From: an uncultured Bacteroidales bacterium
Lineage (GTDB): Bacteria; Bacteroidota; Bacteroidia; Bacteroidales; Salinivirgaceae
Assembly (NCBI GenBank): GCA_937981765.1
Contig: CALJOM010000012.1
Coordinates: 1-64,000 of the forward strand
Direction: 5' to 3'
Length of the DNA stretch: 64,000 nt
How positions within the stretch are numbered: position 1 is the first letter of the stretch; each line of letters starts with the position of its first letter. Below, one piece after another: positions 62,940 to 64,000 of this stretch. The translations under genes and the position numbers were made by a program. Under the pieces are notes generated by a model. That model searched no databases, was not told where the DNA came from, and saw nothing but the letters and a program-made list of their open reading frames with translations.

Positions 62940-63460
62940 GATTTCGAAACCGGATGAATTATTTTTATTGCTAACGACATAAGACGGTAATTTATGTAAA
63001 ATGAGGACTCCCGAATGGAAGTTTCATTGACCTCAAAACGGAGACGATTTTCAAATATCACAAAATTAATCATTACTCCTTTTTCACAACCATTCTGACT
63101 ATGTGCTATAGTCAAAATCGGCTTTTGCTTTAGCAGCGTTACCCCTTTGGGAATAAGATTTTCATTTCCAATATAGAGTACGTGGGGTAAAGCCCTAATA
63201 GATAATTCTTCCGAATAAATGATGGTTACAGGCTTATTTTTTATCGTGTGGTTGGTGAATTGCTTCTTCATCACTTCATATAAGGCATAATCTCCAACAA
63301 TTTGTATGAGAAATGTTTCGCTTGAATCGCTAGGCCATTCGATAAACTGCGTAAACCGCTCAATGTAGATGGCTTTCATCGAAGTAATGTTCACCTGTGT
63401 GCTGTTCCCCAGGGTGGTAAACAGCAACACCAAAAAAATCAATCTTCGAAAAAAGCGCAT
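62936..63460 (-). CDS. YfiR/HmsC-family periplasmic protein
   Basis: This 174-residue protein has a signal peptide ending near residue 21. The rest matches the YfiR (DUF4154) family: KAIYIERFTQFIEWPSD, FLIQIVGDYALYEVMKKQ, RALPHVLYIGNENLIPKG, GVMINFVIFENRLRFEVN, and SFYINYRLMSLAIKI. In Pseudomonas, YfiR binds the periplasmic part of the diguanylate cyclase YfiN and holds it inactive. Here the next gene (ATGA overlap) encodes a CHASE8 hybrid kinase, so YfiR probably controls that kinase. Confidence 0.9.
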   Translation of the reverse strand: MRFFRRLIFLVLLFTTLGNSTQVNITSMKAIYIERFTQFIEWPSDSSETFLIQIVGDYALYEVMKKQFTNHTIKNKPVTIIYSEELSIRALPHVLYIGNENLIPKGVTLLKQKPILTIAHSQNGCEKGVMINFVIFENRLRFEVNETSIRESSFYINYRLMSLAIKIIHPVSKS

Positions 63461-63648
63461 ATAACCCCTCTATGTTTTCTGTAACGTTATAAAAATAATA
63501 TTCTTTGATAATAAAAACAAAACAACCCCACAAAAATTAAAGCAAATTATTTACCCGATCCCTGCATTTTTATTTACTTTGTAGCGGGACAAATTGTTTT
63601 TGCGTGTTTAATGTTTTTTGACCATCGACACCCATTTTTTATAAACCC

Positions 63649-64000
63649 ATGCCTTACACCTTTAAATCGGTCGAGCGTATTAAGAGCCGAAAGGCTATTG
63701 AAGAATTAATTTTGCGAGGTGTTGGGTATTATACATATCCATTACGTGTGGTGTTCCTGTTTAGAGCCAAATCCAGAAACGAACCGCTCCGGGTTGCCAT
63801 GAGTGTCTCCCGCCGAAAGTTTAAACATGCCGTTGACCGAAACAAAATTAAAAGAAGACTGAAAGAAGCATGGCGATTAAACAAAGAATTGTTGAGAGAA
63901 AGCCTTAATAAGCTAAATCTGGAAGCCGACGTTCTTTTAATTTACACCTCCAACACCGAAGAAAGTTTTGAACTGGTAAATGAAAAAATAATGTTAGTTT
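63649..64000 (+). CDS. rnpA: Ribonuclease P protein component, 5' part (cut by window edge)
   Basis: The first 117 codons read into the window end without a stop. The product begins MPYTFKSVERIKSRKAIEEL and has the RnpA signature SVSRRKFKHAVDRNKIKRRL, which binds the leader of pre-tRNA and P RNA. It is the protein partner of RNase P in tRNA 5' maturation. The gap 63461-63648 upstream holds a weak -7-like box TTACTTTG at 63574-63581. The ATG at 63649 is the only suitable start. Confidence 0.93.
   Translation, partial: MPYTFKSVERIKSRKAIEELILRGVGYYTYPLRVVFLFRAKSRNEPLRVAMSVSRRKFKHAVDRNKIKRRLKEAWRLNKELLRESLNKLNLEADVLLIYTSNTEESFELVNEKIMLV

Overview
The window looks like a chromosomal segment of an anaerobic or facultatively anaerobic member of the Bacteroidales/Marinilabiliales (phylum Bacteroidota). 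The evidence is the AT-rich DNA, the scarcity of Shine-Dalgarno sequences, promoter -7 boxes of the Bacteroidota type (TAnnTTTG, with TTTG about 20 bases upstream), many two-component proteins of Bacteroidota type (propeller kinase plus LytTR regulator, orphan kinases), lineage proteins such as DUF2851 and DUF1573 proteins, and a ferredoxin-dependent 2-oxoacid oxidoreductase. No rRNA, tRNA, CRISPR array, insertion sequence or prophage was found. Gene density is high, and the only stretch over 300 bases without a gene is 1-553.

Layout. 1-553 is non-coding and is followed by an alkaline-phosphatase-superfamily protein that has lost most PafA catalytic residues (554-2182). 2444-11278 is a tightly packed leftward run: zinc-ribbon protein, cNMP-binding histidine kinase, TPR-like lipoprotein, def, ruvX, meaB, a DUF1573 protein, an MscS-type channel, purS, pssA and a PfkB kinase. 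A rightward pair (unknown protein plus MTH1187-type thiamine-binding protein) diverges from it at 11.4 kb. 12532-17728 is leftward: LytTR regulator, propeller sensor kinase overlapping rsmI, and an unknown protein. 17967-22247 is rightward: a Cache-HAMP-GAF-PAS-hemerythrin protein and ornithine aminotransferase. 22278-27337 is a leftward four-gene catabolic operon: SSS symporter, CaiB/BaiF CoA-transferase, OFOR alpha, and an OFOR beta-gamma fusion. DUF2851 and guaD are convergent at 28.86 kb. 29357-33310 holds envelope genes (O-antigen ligase, U32 protein, GT9 glycosyltransferase).

33437-45035 is the F-type ATP synthase locus in the order small membrane protein-atpB-E-F-H-A-G-[RND exporter-epimerase-polyprenyl synthase]-atpD-C. 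All genes are on one strand with short gaps, so three unrelated genes sit inside the ATP synthase unit. Upstream of it, beyond a clear terminator, is the lipid/ribosome operon DUF177-rpmF-plsX-fabH-bactofilin (48308 to 45160). Next come an orphan histidine kinase, ispD, a capsule/EPS set (kdsD, lipoprotein, glycosyl-1-phosphate transferase), recQ, a prolyl-oligopeptidase lipoprotein, a YwqK/MORN-repeat lipoprotein with arginine deiminase, and a leftward YfiR-CHASE8 hybrid kinase-cyclophilin operon. The 5' part of rnpA runs off the right edge.

The most interesting candidates are the YfiR/CHASE8 pair with a histidine-kinase output in place of GGDEF, the interrupted ATP synthase operon with a 13-bp hairpin plus T-run between atpE and atpF, the transporter/CoA-transferase/OFOR operon with its beta-gamma fusion, the hemerythrin receptor without a recognised output domain, and the PafA-like pseudoenzyme. 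All calls are from reading the sequence; no database search was run.
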